18,927 nt of DNA from an uncultured Duganella sp. (GTDB lineage: Bacteria; Pseudomonadota; Gammaproteobacteria; Burkholderiales; Burkholderiaceae): contig CAMLSG010000096.1 of the NCBI GenBank assembly GCA_946482635.1, positions 1 through 18,927 of the forward strand, in the 5' to 3' direction. The position numbers and the translations under genes are program-made. The notes beneath the pieces were generated by a model, which was given only the letters and a program-made list of their open reading frames with translations, was not told the origin of the DNA and did no database searches. Below, in pieces: positions 1 through 5,942 of this stretch (the stretch's first letter is position 1; each line of letters opens with the position of its first letter).

Positions 1-32
1 ACCCCACGCACATCTGTGTTCGTATCGCTCAT
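1..32 (-). CDS. Start of an unidentified protein, cut by the window edge
   Basis: Only the first ten codons are inside the window, reading MSDTNTDVRG, so the product cannot be identified. The start is credible because a strong Shine-Dalgarno (AAGGAGG on the minus strand, positions 46-40) lies at good spacing upstream of the ATG at 32-30. The gene is divergent from azoR and shares an 81-bp intergenic region with it. A divergent regulator next to an azoreductase/pirin pair is common, but nothing in ten residues confirms that here. Confidence 0.6.
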   Translation of the reverse strand, partial: MSDTNTDVRG

Positions 33-44
33 TTCGGTGCCTCC

Positions 45-95
45 TTGTATGAAACCTCCATGAGTCTAACATGGCGTCACGAACAATTTGTTCGT
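45..95 (+). promoter_or_regulatory. azoR promoter with palindromic operator candidate
   Basis: A sigma70-like pair is visible: TTGTAT at 45-50 and TAACAT at 67-72, spaced 16 bp. This puts the transcription start near position 79. Exactly there lies a perfect inverted repeat, ACGAACAA-T-TTGTTCGT (79-95), with 8-bp arms around one base. A palindrome over the start point is a typical repressor operator, possibly for the divergent gene cut at position 1. The azoR ribosome site AGGAG is at 103-107. Confidence 0.5.
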
Positions 96-113
96 TTCAC
101 ACAGGAGTAGCCC

Positions 114-671
114 ATGAAGATTTTGCACATCGATTCCAGCGTCAACGGCCAGCAATCGGCCAGTCGCCAGGTCACCGCCGCCATTGTGCGCCGCCTGACG
201 CAAGCCGAACCTTCCGCATCCATCACTTACCGCGACCTGGTTGCCTCGCCGGTGCCGCACCATTCCGAAGGCCGCGCGGGCGACAGCGTGCCGCTGCAGG
301 AATTCCTGGCGGCGGATGTGGTGGTGATCGGGGCACCGATGTACAACTTTTCCGTCCCGAGCCAGCTGAAGGCGTGGATCGACACCCTGGCGGTGGCTGG
401 CGTGACGTTCAGCTACGGCGCCGGCGGTCCGCAAGGCCTGTGCGGCGGCAAACGCATCATCGTTGCTTCGACACGCGGTGGCATCTACAGCGCGCCATCG
501 CCGGCGGCTGCAATGGACCACCAGGAGAGCTTCCTGCGCAGCTTCTTTGCCGGATTCCTTGGCGCCGCCGTCGAATTCGTGCGTGCTGAAGGCATCGGCC
601 TTGGAGAAGAACATCGCCAGCGCGCCATGCAGCAGGCGTTGAACGACGCTGCCGCGCTGCAAGCGGCATAA
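114..671 (+). CDS. azoR: FMN-dependent NADH:quinone reductase / azoreductase
   Basis: This is a 185-residue flavodoxin-fold protein of the AzoR (acpD) family. It is slightly shorter than the roughly 200 residues of E. coli AzoR. The family is a cytosolic FMN enzyme that makes two-electron reductions of quinones and azo compounds with NAD(P)H. Visible signatures are the N-terminal strand and phosphate loop MKILHIDSSVNGQQSASR, the GAPMYNFSVPSQLKAWID flavin-contact segment near residues 75-92, and the TRGGIY loop near residues 120-125. An AGGAG lies 6 bp before the ATG. It is followed 21 bp later by a pirin gene, probably in the same transcript. Pirins and azoreductases often co-occur in electrophile or quinone stress units. 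Family assignment is firm; the natural substrate is unknown. Confidence 0.9.
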   Translation: MKILHIDSSVNGQQSASRQVTAAIVRRLTQAEPSASITYRDLVASPVPHHSEGRAGDSVPLQEFLAADVVVIGAPMYNFSVPSQLKAWIDTLAVAGVTFSYGAGGPQGLCGGKRIIVASTRGGIYSAPSPAAAMDHQESFLRSFFAGFLGAAVEFVRAEGIGLGEEHRQRAMQQALNDAAALQAA

Positions 672-692
672 GGGCAAGTAAGGGAACATGCA

Positions 693-1562
693 ATGAAACC
701 ATCGCGCCGTATCCTGACCCGAACCCGTGGCATGGGACATGGACCCATCACACGCCTGATGAGCCCTTCCGACCTTGGCCACTACGTCAAGCCCTTCGTG
801 TTCCTCGACATCTTCGATGCCGGCGGCGCGATGCTGCATGCCATGGGCTCCATGCCGCTCCATCCGCATTCCGGCATCGCCACTGTGACCGTGTTCACCG
901 AAGGCCGCATGCGTTTCAACGATCCGCAAGCAGGGAGCGGAACGATCGCCTATGGTGGCGTGGAATGGATGCGCGCGAGTTCCGGCGTCTGGCATGGCAA
1001 GGAAATGACCGTCGATGATGTGCCGCGCATCCAGGGCTTCCAGCTTTGGCTGGCATTGCCGCCCGAACTGGAGAACGCTGAGCCGGTCAGCCGCTACATC
1101 GAGGCGCAGGATATGGTGACCGCGGGCCCTGCGCACGTCATTGTCGGCACCTATGGCGGCGCGCAAAGCCCGGTACCGGCACCCGCAGGCGTCAACTACC
1201 TGCTGGTCACGCTACTTCCAGGCGAGCGCTGGACCTATCATCCGCCTGCCGGGCACAAAGTCGGCTGGCTGGCCATGGCAAAAGGCCAGCTCGATGCCGG
1301 CGGTGTGATCGGCAACGGTGAAATGGTGGTGTTCGAAGAAAGCGAAGACGCCATCGGCCTGGCCGCAGGCGCGGAGGGCGCTGTCTTCGTACTGGGTTCT
1401 GCCGTGCCGCACCCGCACCTGCTGCACTTGGGTTCGTACTCGGTCCATACTTCCGAAGAGGCGCTGGAGAAGGGCGAACGGCGGATCGCGGAACTGGCCC
1501 GCAAGATGCGGGAAGACGGCGACCGGCGCACGGCGGCGGGGACGATCCCCGTCTACCGATGA
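693..1562 (+). CDS. Pirin family protein
   Basis: This 289-residue bicupin protein has the pirin layout. The N-terminal cupin carries the metal-binding pattern seen in human pirin and E. coli YhhW: His57 and His59 in LHPHSG, His101 in GVWHGKE, and an acidic residue shortly after (Glu104). The first-cupin motif SMPLHPHSGIATVTV is typical. Bacterial pirins bind iron and some act as quercetinase-like dioxygenases; others modulate partner enzymes. The function here is not decidable. An AAGGGAA precedes the ATG (680-686). The gene sits 21 bp behind azoR and probably shares its transcript. It converges on aqpS with only 26 bp between the stop codons, and I see no hairpin terminator there. Confidence 0.9.
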   Translation: MKPSRRILTRTRGMGHGPITRLMSPSDLGHYVKPFVFLDIFDAGGAMLHAMGSMPLHPHSGIATVTVFTEGRMRFNDPQAGSGTIAYGGVEWMRASSGVWHGKEMTVDDVPRIQGFQLWLALPPELENAEPVSRYIEAQDMVTAGPAHVIVGTYGGAQSPVPAPAGVNYLLVTLLPGERWTYHPPAGHKVGWLAMAKGQLDAGGVIGNGEMVVFEESEDAIGLAAGAEGAVFVLGSAVPHPHLLHLGSYSVHTSEEALEKGERRIAELARKMREDGDRRTAAGTIPVYR

Positions 1563-1588
1563 AGGAAATTCACCGCCTCTCCGTGGGG

Positions 1589-2272
1589 CTATGTCGCCTC
1601 GCGAGCGGGCGTTGTGGTCGTGGCCGGATACAGCCAGCAGAACAGGGCCGTTGCCGCCGCCATGCCGGCCAGCTGCGCCAGGATGAAGCCCGGTGCATCC
1701 GCGGGCCGGATGCCGGCAAAGGTGTTGCTGGCGGCGCGCGCCAGCGTCACGGCAGGGTTGGCGAAGGAGGTCGAGGCGGTGAACCAGTAGGCAGCCGTGA
1801 TATAAGTGGCGACCGCAAATGGCGTGATGGCGGGGCGGCTTCGCGAACAACCGATGACTACGCCGACCAGGCCGAAGGTGGCAATGAACTCGCTCCACCA
1901 TTGCGCGGGACCGGAGCGCACATGTTCGGAGGCGAAAAACAGCGCTTCGCCGAACATGCCGTGCGCGGCGGCGACACCGGCGAAGGCCCCGGCTACCTGC
2001 ACCGCGATATACGGCAGGACTTCGGCGGCTGGCATATTGCGCTGCCAGGCTTGCGACAGCGTTACAGCAGGATTGAAGTGTGCGCCGGAAATGGCGCCGA
2101 ACATCAGGATCAGGGCAACCAGGCCCGCGCCGGTGGCGATGGTGTTGGCCAGCAGCGCGATTGCCACGTTGCCGTCGGAGAGTCGTTCGGCCATGATGCC
2201 GGAGCCAATCACCACTGCCAGCAGCAGGGCCGTGCCGAGCGCTTCGGCCACCAGGCGTCGTGACAGCGTCAT
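1589..2272 (-). CDS. aqpS: Aquaglyceroporin of arsenic operon (AqpS-like)
   Basis: This is a 227-residue MIP-family channel with six predicted membrane helices and both signature loops: HFNPAVTL (Asn-Pro-Ala at 67-69) and FANPAVTLARA (Asn-Pro-Ala at 172-174). The residue right after the second NPA is Val175, not the Arg of classical aquaporins. The selectivity filter should therefore be wider, as described for the arsenite channel AqpS of Sinorhizobium meliloti. It is the last gene of arsR-arsC-aqpS. Its ATG overlaps the arsC stop by 4 bp (ATGA), so translation is likely coupled. The inferred role is downhill efflux of arsenite made by ArsC. No ArsB or Acr3 pump is present in the window. The channel family is certain; the arsenic role rests on context plus the altered filter. 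Confidence 0.88.
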   Translation of the reverse strand: MTLSRRLVAEALGTALLLAVVIGSGIMAERLSDGNVAIALLANTIATGAGLVALILMFGAISGAHFNPAVTLSQAWQRNMPAAEVLPYIAVQVAGAFAGVAAAHGMFGEALFFASEHVRSGPAQWWSEFIATFGLVGVVIGCSRSRPAITPFAVATYITAAYWFTASTSFANPAVTLARAASNTFAGIRPADAPGFILAQLAGMAAATALFCWLYPATTTTPAREAT

Positions 2273-2748
2273 GGCTGCACCTCGCCGATGCGGTCCAGTT
2301 CCGCCTTCATGCGTGCCGGGTCTTGCTTCAATTCTTCCAGCGGCAAAGCGAAGAAGGTTTCGATGCGATGGCGCAGGATGCGGTAGGCCTTCATGAACGC
2401 GGCGTCGATTTGTTCGTCGGTGCCGGTGGCATGGGCTGGGTCTTCAACGCCCCAATGGGCGCGCGTGACCGGACCGAGGTAGGCCGGGCAGGTTTCGCCG
2501 GCGGCGCTGCCGCAGACGGTGATGACGATGTCCGGAATGACCGGCAGGTCGTCCCAGGACTTGCTGTGATAGCCCGCGGTCGAAATGCCTTCCCTTTCCA
2601 GCAACGCCAGCGAACGAGGATGGACATAGCCGGCGGGCTTGCTGCCGGCGCTGATGGCGTGCCAGCCGGCAGGGGCCAGGTGGTTGAAGGTTGCTTCGCC
2701 AAGGATGGAGCGGCAGGAATTGCCGGTGCATAGAATCAGGACGTTCAT
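2269..2748 (-). CDS. arsC: Arsenate reductase, thioredoxin-coupled type
   Basis: This 159-residue protein has the low-molecular-weight phosphatase fold. The N-terminus MNVLILCTGNSCRS carries the C-x5-R P-loop (Cys7 to Arg13). Cys79 and Cys87 in TVCGSAAGETCP sit where the redox relay cysteines of Staphylococcus pI258 ArsC lie, so a thioredoxin-linked mechanism is likely. EDP at 102-104 supplies the general acid Asp. It reduces arsenate to arsenite in the cytosol. I chose the start at 2748, which overlaps the arsR1 stop as ATGA and begins directly at the conserved strand. An ATG four codons upstream (2760) is possible but has no better ribosome site. The gene is the middle of arsR1-arsC-aqpS. 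Confidence 0.92.
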   Translation of the reverse strand: MNVLILCTGNSCRSILGEATFNHLAPAGWHAISAGSKPAGYVHPRSLALLEREGISTAGYHSKSWDDLPVIPDIVITVCGSAAGETCPAYLGPVTRAHWGVEDPAHATGTDEQIDAAFMKAYRILRHRIETFFALPLEELKQDPARMKAELDRIGEVQP

Positions 2749-3071
2749 GTGTTGCAGCATTTGATGTTGGTGGATGGAGCGCAGCTCTGGCCGCCGCAGC
2801 AGTTATCGGTCAGGAAGGAAAGCACGCCGTTCATGGTGTCGAAGTTGGCGCTGTAGATGATGAAGCGGCCTTCCTGCTTCGGCTCGATCAAGCCGGCATT
2901 GGTCAGCTCTTTCAGGTGGAACGACAGCGAGGAGGGCGCAATGTCCAGCTGTTCGGCGATCTTGCTTGCTGCCAGGCCTTGCGGGCCAACCTGGACCAGC
3001 AGGCGGAAAGTATTGAGCCTGGATTCCTGGGCCAGTGCGGCCAGCGCGGCTATGACCGATTTCGTTTCCAT
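2745..3071 (-). CDS. arsR: ArsR-family repressor of the arsC-aqpS operon
   Basis: This is a 108-residue winged-helix regulator of the ArsR/SmtB family. The recognition region reads ASKIAEQLDIAPSSLSFHLK (about residues 35-54), followed by LTNAGLIEPKQEGR. The C-terminal tail is rich in cysteine: Cys91, Cys92, Cys97, Cys105 and Cys106. The CC-x4-C part resembles the C-terminal arsenite site of Acidithiobacillus ferrooxidans ArsR, rather than the classical ELCVCDL site in the DNA-binding helix. It is first in the operon and overlaps arsC by 4 bp. The divergent intergenic region contains repeated CGATAAT/ATTATCG half-sites over its promoter, fitting autorepression relieved by As(III) or Sb(III). 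Confidence 0.9.
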   Translation of the reverse strand: METKSVIAALAALAQESRLNTFRLLVQVGPQGLAASKIAEQLDIAPSSLSFHLKELTNAGLIEPKQEGRFIIYSANFDTMNGVLSFLTDNCCGGQSCAPSTNIKCCNT

Positions 3072-3099
3072 TGATTGGGTTCCCGAGGTGGAGTGGCCG

Positions 3100-3137
3100 G
3101 ATTATCGCATAACGCTACGATAATTCAAAGATTATCG
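3100..3137 (-). promoter_or_regulatory. arsR1 promoter with ArsR operator half-sites
   Basis: On the minus strand TTGAAT (3128-3123) and GATAAT (3106-3101), spaced 16 bp, form a credible sigma70 promoter. An inverted repeat CGATAAT-N6-ATTATCG spans 3118-3137 and covers the -35 box. A third copy of GATTATCG at 3100-3107 covers the -10 box, exactly 30 bp from the copy at 3130-3137. This arrangement suggests an extended ArsR1 operator with two bound dimers. It is a different sequence from the operator of the second ArsR. Confidence 0.6.
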
Positions 3138-3144
3138 AAATGTG

Positions 3145-3194
3145 TTGACAGGATGGGCCGGCGAGCGCTAATCTTCGTTCGTCGATTGACGAAT
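3145..3194 (+). promoter_or_regulatory. arsR2 promoter and operator copy A
   Basis: TTGACA (3145-3150) and TAATCT (3169-3174) with 18-bp spacing make a strong promoter, with a transcription start near 3181. An inverted repeat lies over that start at 3177-3194. Its minus strand reads ATTCGTCAATCGACGAAC. Fifteen of its 18 positions match the element at 3537-3554 ahead of the flavoprotein gene. This is the best candidate binding site for the second ArsR. The promoter position also rules out a translation start at 3075. Confidence 0.62.
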
Positions 3195-3200
3195 GGCTTG

Positions 3201-3518
3201 ATGAAGATGACTGGCTGCTGCACCCCTAACACGAAGATTGACCTTCCAGCACTGGATGCCGACGAGGTGGCAATGCTCTGCAAGGCACTGGCGCACCCTG
3301 CGCGGGTGCAGTTGCTGCGCTACCTGGCGGCATATGGAGCGTGTTATTTCGGCAGCCTGGCCGATGTGCTGCCGCTGGCGCCATCGACCATCTCGCAGCA
3401 CGTCACGATCCTCAAGCAGGCAGGGTTGATCCTCGGTTCTTCCGATGAGCAGCGCGTTTGCTATTGCGTCAATCCCGAGCGGCTGGAGCAGTTCAAGCAG
3501 CTGATCGGCAGTTTGTAA
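3201..3518 (+). CDS. Second ArsR-family regulator, N-terminal CC type
   Basis: This is an ArsR-family winged-helix protein of 105 residues from the ATG at 3201, or 103 from the ATG at 3207. The frame is open back to 3075, but the strong promoter at 3145-3174 puts transcription downstream of that, so the short form is chosen. Neither start has a good ribosome site. The core reads CKALAHPARVQLLRYL, then SLADVLPLAPSTISQHVTILKQAGLI (recognition helix). Cysteines are an adjacent pair at residues 4-5 (counted from 3207) and Cys46 in GACYFGSL. That spacing recalls Corynebacterium ArsR, where an N-terminal CC pair and a Cys of the other subunit form the As(III) site. Cys85 and Cys87 also exist. It is divergent from arsR1 and heads the flavoprotein-hydroxylase-MFS unit. 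Confidence 0.85.
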   Translation: MKMTGCCTPNTKIDLPALDADEVAMLCKALAHPARVQLLRYLAAYGACYFGSLADVLPLAPSTISQHVTILKQAGLILGSSDEQRVCYCVNPERLEQFKQLIGSL

Positions 3519-3536
3519 AAAAATTTTTGCCTTTAT

Positions 3537-3554
3537 ATTCGTAATTCGACGAAT
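3537..3554 (+). promoter_or_regulatory. Operator copy B ahead of the flavoprotein gene
   Basis: ATTCGT-AATTCG-ACGAAT is a perfect inverted repeat with 6-bp arms, 40 bp before the ATG at 3594. It matches operator copy A (3177-3194, minus strand) at 15 of 18 positions, including both half-sites. A weak promoter may overlap it (TTGCCT at 3527-3532 with GAATAA near 3551-3556). This suggests that the second ArsR controls the flavoprotein gene directly, as well as its own. Confidence 0.6.
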
Positions 3555-3593
3555 AAGGAATAAAGCGTAATCTGCCTTTGAAAGGACTGCATC

Positions 3594-5024
3594 ATGACGA
3601 AACTGAATCAGCTCCCTGTCGCTGTACTTGGCGCCGGCCCCGTGGGGCTGGCCGCTGCCGCGCACCTCCTGCAGCGTGGCCTGCGTCCCATCATCTTCGA
3701 GCGTGGCGACGACGTGGGTGCGAACCTGGACACCTATCGGCACGTGCGTCTGTTTTCGCCGTGGCAGTACAACGTCGACAAGGCGGCACGCGAACTGCTG
3801 GAGCGCACTGGCTGGCAGGCGCCGGCAGGCGAGGGACTGCCCACCGCTGGCGAACTGCTGGATTCCTACCTTGTGCCGCTATCAAAGCTGCCGCAGCTTG
3901 CTGGCGCGCTGAAGCTTGGGCGCCGCGTCGTGCAGGTCACGCGGCAGGGCTTCGACAAGGTGAAGAGCCGTGGGCGGGAACTGGCGCCATTCCTGATCCG
4001 CGTAGCGGGGCCGGATGGCGAGCAGGATTACCTTGCGCGTGCAGTAATCGATGCCAGCGGAACCTGGTCGAATCCGAATCCGCTTGGTGCCAACGGTGTT
4101 CCGGCACTCGGTGAAGAGGACCTGCAGCAGCGCATCGCCTATGGCATGCCGGATGTGGCGGGGGCGCAGCGCTCGGAGTATGCAGGCAAGCGCACCCTGG
4201 TGGTCGGTGCGGGCCACTCTGCAGCCGGAACCTTGCTGGCGCTGGCGGATCTGGCGGAAGCCGTACCGGGAACCTCCATCGTATGGGCGACGCGCGGCGA
4301 GCAACTGGCCCGTGTATTTGGTGGCGGCGAAGCCGATGGCCTTCCAGCCCGCGGCCAGCTTGGCCTGCGGCTCAAGGCTTTGCGGGATTCGGGCAAGCTG
4401 GAGCTGCACACCAGCTTCCACTTGAACGCGCTGCAAGAGGAGGCCGGCGCCATCACTGTTGTCGGACAAAAGCCTGGCGGCCAGCAAGAGGTGATCGAAA
4501 GGATTGACCGCATCGTCGCTGCGACAGGTGCACGCCCCGACCTGGGCTTGACGCGAGAGATGCGCGTTCGCCATGACCCATGGCTGGAAAGCACAGATGC
4601 GCTGGCGCCCTTGATCGATCCGAACGAGCATAGCTGCGGTACCGTGCGGCCACACGGCCACCGCGAACTGGCCCACCCCGAGCCAGGATATTATGCCGTT
4701 GGCGCCAAGAGCTACGGCCGCGCCCCGAACTTCCTGATGGCGACCGGATACGAGCAAGTACGTTCGGTGGTTGCGAGCCTGGCTGGCGACATGGCGGCCG
4801 CCGACGATGTTCAACTGGACCTGCCGGAAACCGGGGTATGCAATACAAGCTTTGCTTATGAATGCGAGGAAAGGGCGGACAAAAGGTGCTGCGGCGGTCC
4901 AGCCCGGGATGCCGGTGCCGCGTGCTGTGCATTGGACGAAGCGGAAAAGGTCAAGGGACAAGCCGGTTGTTCTACGCTGGCGGCCTGCAGCCCGCGCCCG
5001 AAAAAAAGTGCATGCTGCGCATGA
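3594..5024 (+). CDS. Flavin-dependent NAD(P)H monooxygenase-like protein with Cys-rich tail
   Basis: This is a 476-residue two-dinucleotide-binding flavoprotein. The FAD motif is GAGPVG at 13-18; a second Rossmann motif, GAGHSA, is at 205-210 for NAD(P)H. VAATGARPD (308-316) and GYYAVGAKSYGR (365-376) complete the FAD fold seen in flavin monooxygenases and in ArsO-type proteins of arsenic operons. From about residue 411 the protein leaves the fold and runs into a tail with ten cysteines in its last 61 residues, including CC pairs at 432-433, 444-445 and 474-475. Such a tail could bind trivalent arsenicals or carry electrons. AAAGGA (3581-3586) precedes the ATG. A hydroxylase gene follows 13 bp later. 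A substrate such as arsenite or methylarsenite is inference from context. Thioredoxin reductase-like activity is an alternative, but no CxxC active site is seen in the fold. Confidence 0.78.
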   Translation: MTKLNQLPVAVLGAGPVGLAAAAHLLQRGLRPIIFERGDDVGANLDTYRHVRLFSPWQYNVDKAARELLERTGWQAPAGEGLPTAGELLDSYLVPLSKLPQLAGALKLGRRVVQVTRQGFDKVKSRGRELAPFLIRVAGPDGEQDYLARAVIDASGTWSNPNPLGANGVPALGEEDLQQRIAYGMPDVAGAQRSEYAGKRTLVVGAGHSAAGTLLALADLAEAVPGTSIVWATRGEQLARVFGGGEADGLPARGQLGLRLKALRDSGKLELHTSFHLNALQEEAGAITVVGQKPGGQQEVIERIDRIVAATGARPDLGLTREMRVRHDPWLESTDALAPLIDPNEHSCGTVRPHGHRELAHPEPGYYAVGAKSYGRAPNFLMATGYEQVRSVVASLAGDMAAADDVQLDLPETGVCNTSFAYECEERADKRCCGGPARDAGAACCALDEAEKVKGQAGCSTLAACSPRPKKSACCA

Positions 5025-5037
5025 TTCGGGGGAGAGC

Positions 5038-5931
5038 ATGTTGAAGACTATCCTCGCTCGCTGTTTCCTGCCCCTTGCGCTGATGCTGAGCCTCGGCGTG
5101 TTCCTGGCTGCCAGGCGGTCTGGCGGCAACCTTGAACTGGCGGTCCTCATTCCGAGTGTGTTGATCCTGGTGTCCGCAAGCCTGGCGGAACGCCAGATGG
5201 CTTACCGGCATGACTGGAAGACAGGGCAGGGCGACCTGCGCACCGACATCACCAGCGCAGCGCTGCTCTTCGCCGTGGTCGATCCGATGTTGAAGTGGCT
5301 TTTGCCGCTGCTGGTGCTGGCGCTGGCAGGCAAGGAATGGATGGAGGCTGGAGTTGCCATCTTCCCGGCGCACTTGCCCTTTGCCGCCCAGGTCGTGGTT
5401 GCCACGTTGCTGGCTGAATTCACTGCTTATTGGTCTCATCGCTTGCATCACCGGCTGCCTTCCCTGTGGTGGCTGCACGCTTTGCACCATGGCAGTGAAC
5501 GGCTGTACTGGCTGAATAATTTCCGCATTCACCCTTTGAACTACGCCATCAATTACGTGCTTGGCTTTGCGCCGCTACTGTTGATTGGCACGCCGCCGGA
5601 CGTGGTGCTTGGCTATCTCGCTCTGACCTACCCGGTCCTGATGCTGCAGCATGCCAACCTTCCGTTACGTAGTGGCTGGCTGAATTATGTGTTCAGTACC
5701 AATGAAGTTCATCGCTGGCACCATGCCGACAATGCGCTGGAAGGCGATCGGAACTTTGGGCGCGCCCTGGTCCTTTGGGACATGGTTTTCGGCACCTTCC
5801 GCTATCGGCCGCAGGGCAACGATCCGGCAGCCGTGGGCCTGTACCGGCCAAGCAGCTACCCGGCCAGGTCGTCGTTTGCGAAGCAGGTGTGGTCCATGTT
5901 CATGCCGGGCTGCTGCCGGGCCGCAATCTAA
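5038..5931 (+). CDS. Sterol desaturase / fatty acid hydroxylase superfamily membrane protein
   Basis: This 297-residue membrane protein has several hydrophobic helices and the histidine clusters of non-haem di-iron hydroxylases: HRLHH (134-138), HALHH (147-151), His165, His205 and HRWHH (225-229). The segment around residues 235-256, DRNFGRALVLWDMVFGTF, is typical of this superfamily (Pfam FA_hydroxylase). Members use O2 and reductant to hydroxylate or desaturate lipids, alkylglycerols or sterol-like molecules in the membrane. The ATG at 5038 is preceded by GGGGGAG and lies 13 bp after the flavoprotein stop. The frame is open to 4771, but that part would overlap the flavoprotein gene and is rejected. 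The protein ends in MPGCCRAAI, a CC pair near the C-terminus. Co-transcription with an ArsR and a flavoprotein suggests the flavoprotein could be its reductase or its pathway partner. The substrate is unknown. Confidence 0.85.
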   Translation: MLKTILARCFLPLALMLSLGVFLAARRSGGNLELAVLIPSVLILVSASLAERQMAYRHDWKTGQGDLRTDITSAALLFAVVDPMLKWLLPLLVLALAGKEWMEAGVAIFPAHLPFAAQVVVATLLAEFTAYWSHRLHHRLPSLWWLHALHHGSERLYWLNNFRIHPLNYAINYVLGFAPLLLIGTPPDVVLGYLALTYPVLMLQHANLPLRSGWLNYVFSTNEVHRWHHADNALEGDRNFGRALVLWDMVFGTFRYRPQGNDPAAVGLYRPSSYPARSSFAKQVWSMFMPGCCRAAI

Positions 5932-5942
5932 GGGGGGGGCTT

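Noticed and set aside
66..1166. 366-codon open frame on the minus strand across azoR and pirin
   Set aside because: Both plus-strand genes are clear family members with ribosome sites; the reverse frame is a shadow without domains.
2749..2760. Alternative arsC start four codons upstream
   Set aside because: There is no better ribosome site, and the start at 2748 gives an ATGA overlap matching the arsC-aqpS junction. Not fully excluded.
3075..3200. N-terminal extension of the second ArsR to an ATG at 3075
   Set aside because: A strong promoter (TTGACA at 3145, TAATCT at 3169) lies inside it, and the extension is not like any ArsR N-terminus.
3517..3527. A7-T5 tract after the second ArsR as a terminator
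   Set aside because: There is no GC stem before it. It is an AT-rich stretch upstream of the flavoprotein promoter region.
4771..5037. N-terminal extension of the sterol-desaturase-family protein
   Set aside because: It overlaps the cysteine-rich end of the flavoprotein in another frame. A ribosome site and hydrophobic N-terminus support 5038.
3882..5150. 422-codon open frame on the minus strand
   Set aside because: It is opposite the flavoprotein gene, whose two Rossmann motifs and tail are unmistakable. The reverse reading has no recognisable fold and arises from high GC.
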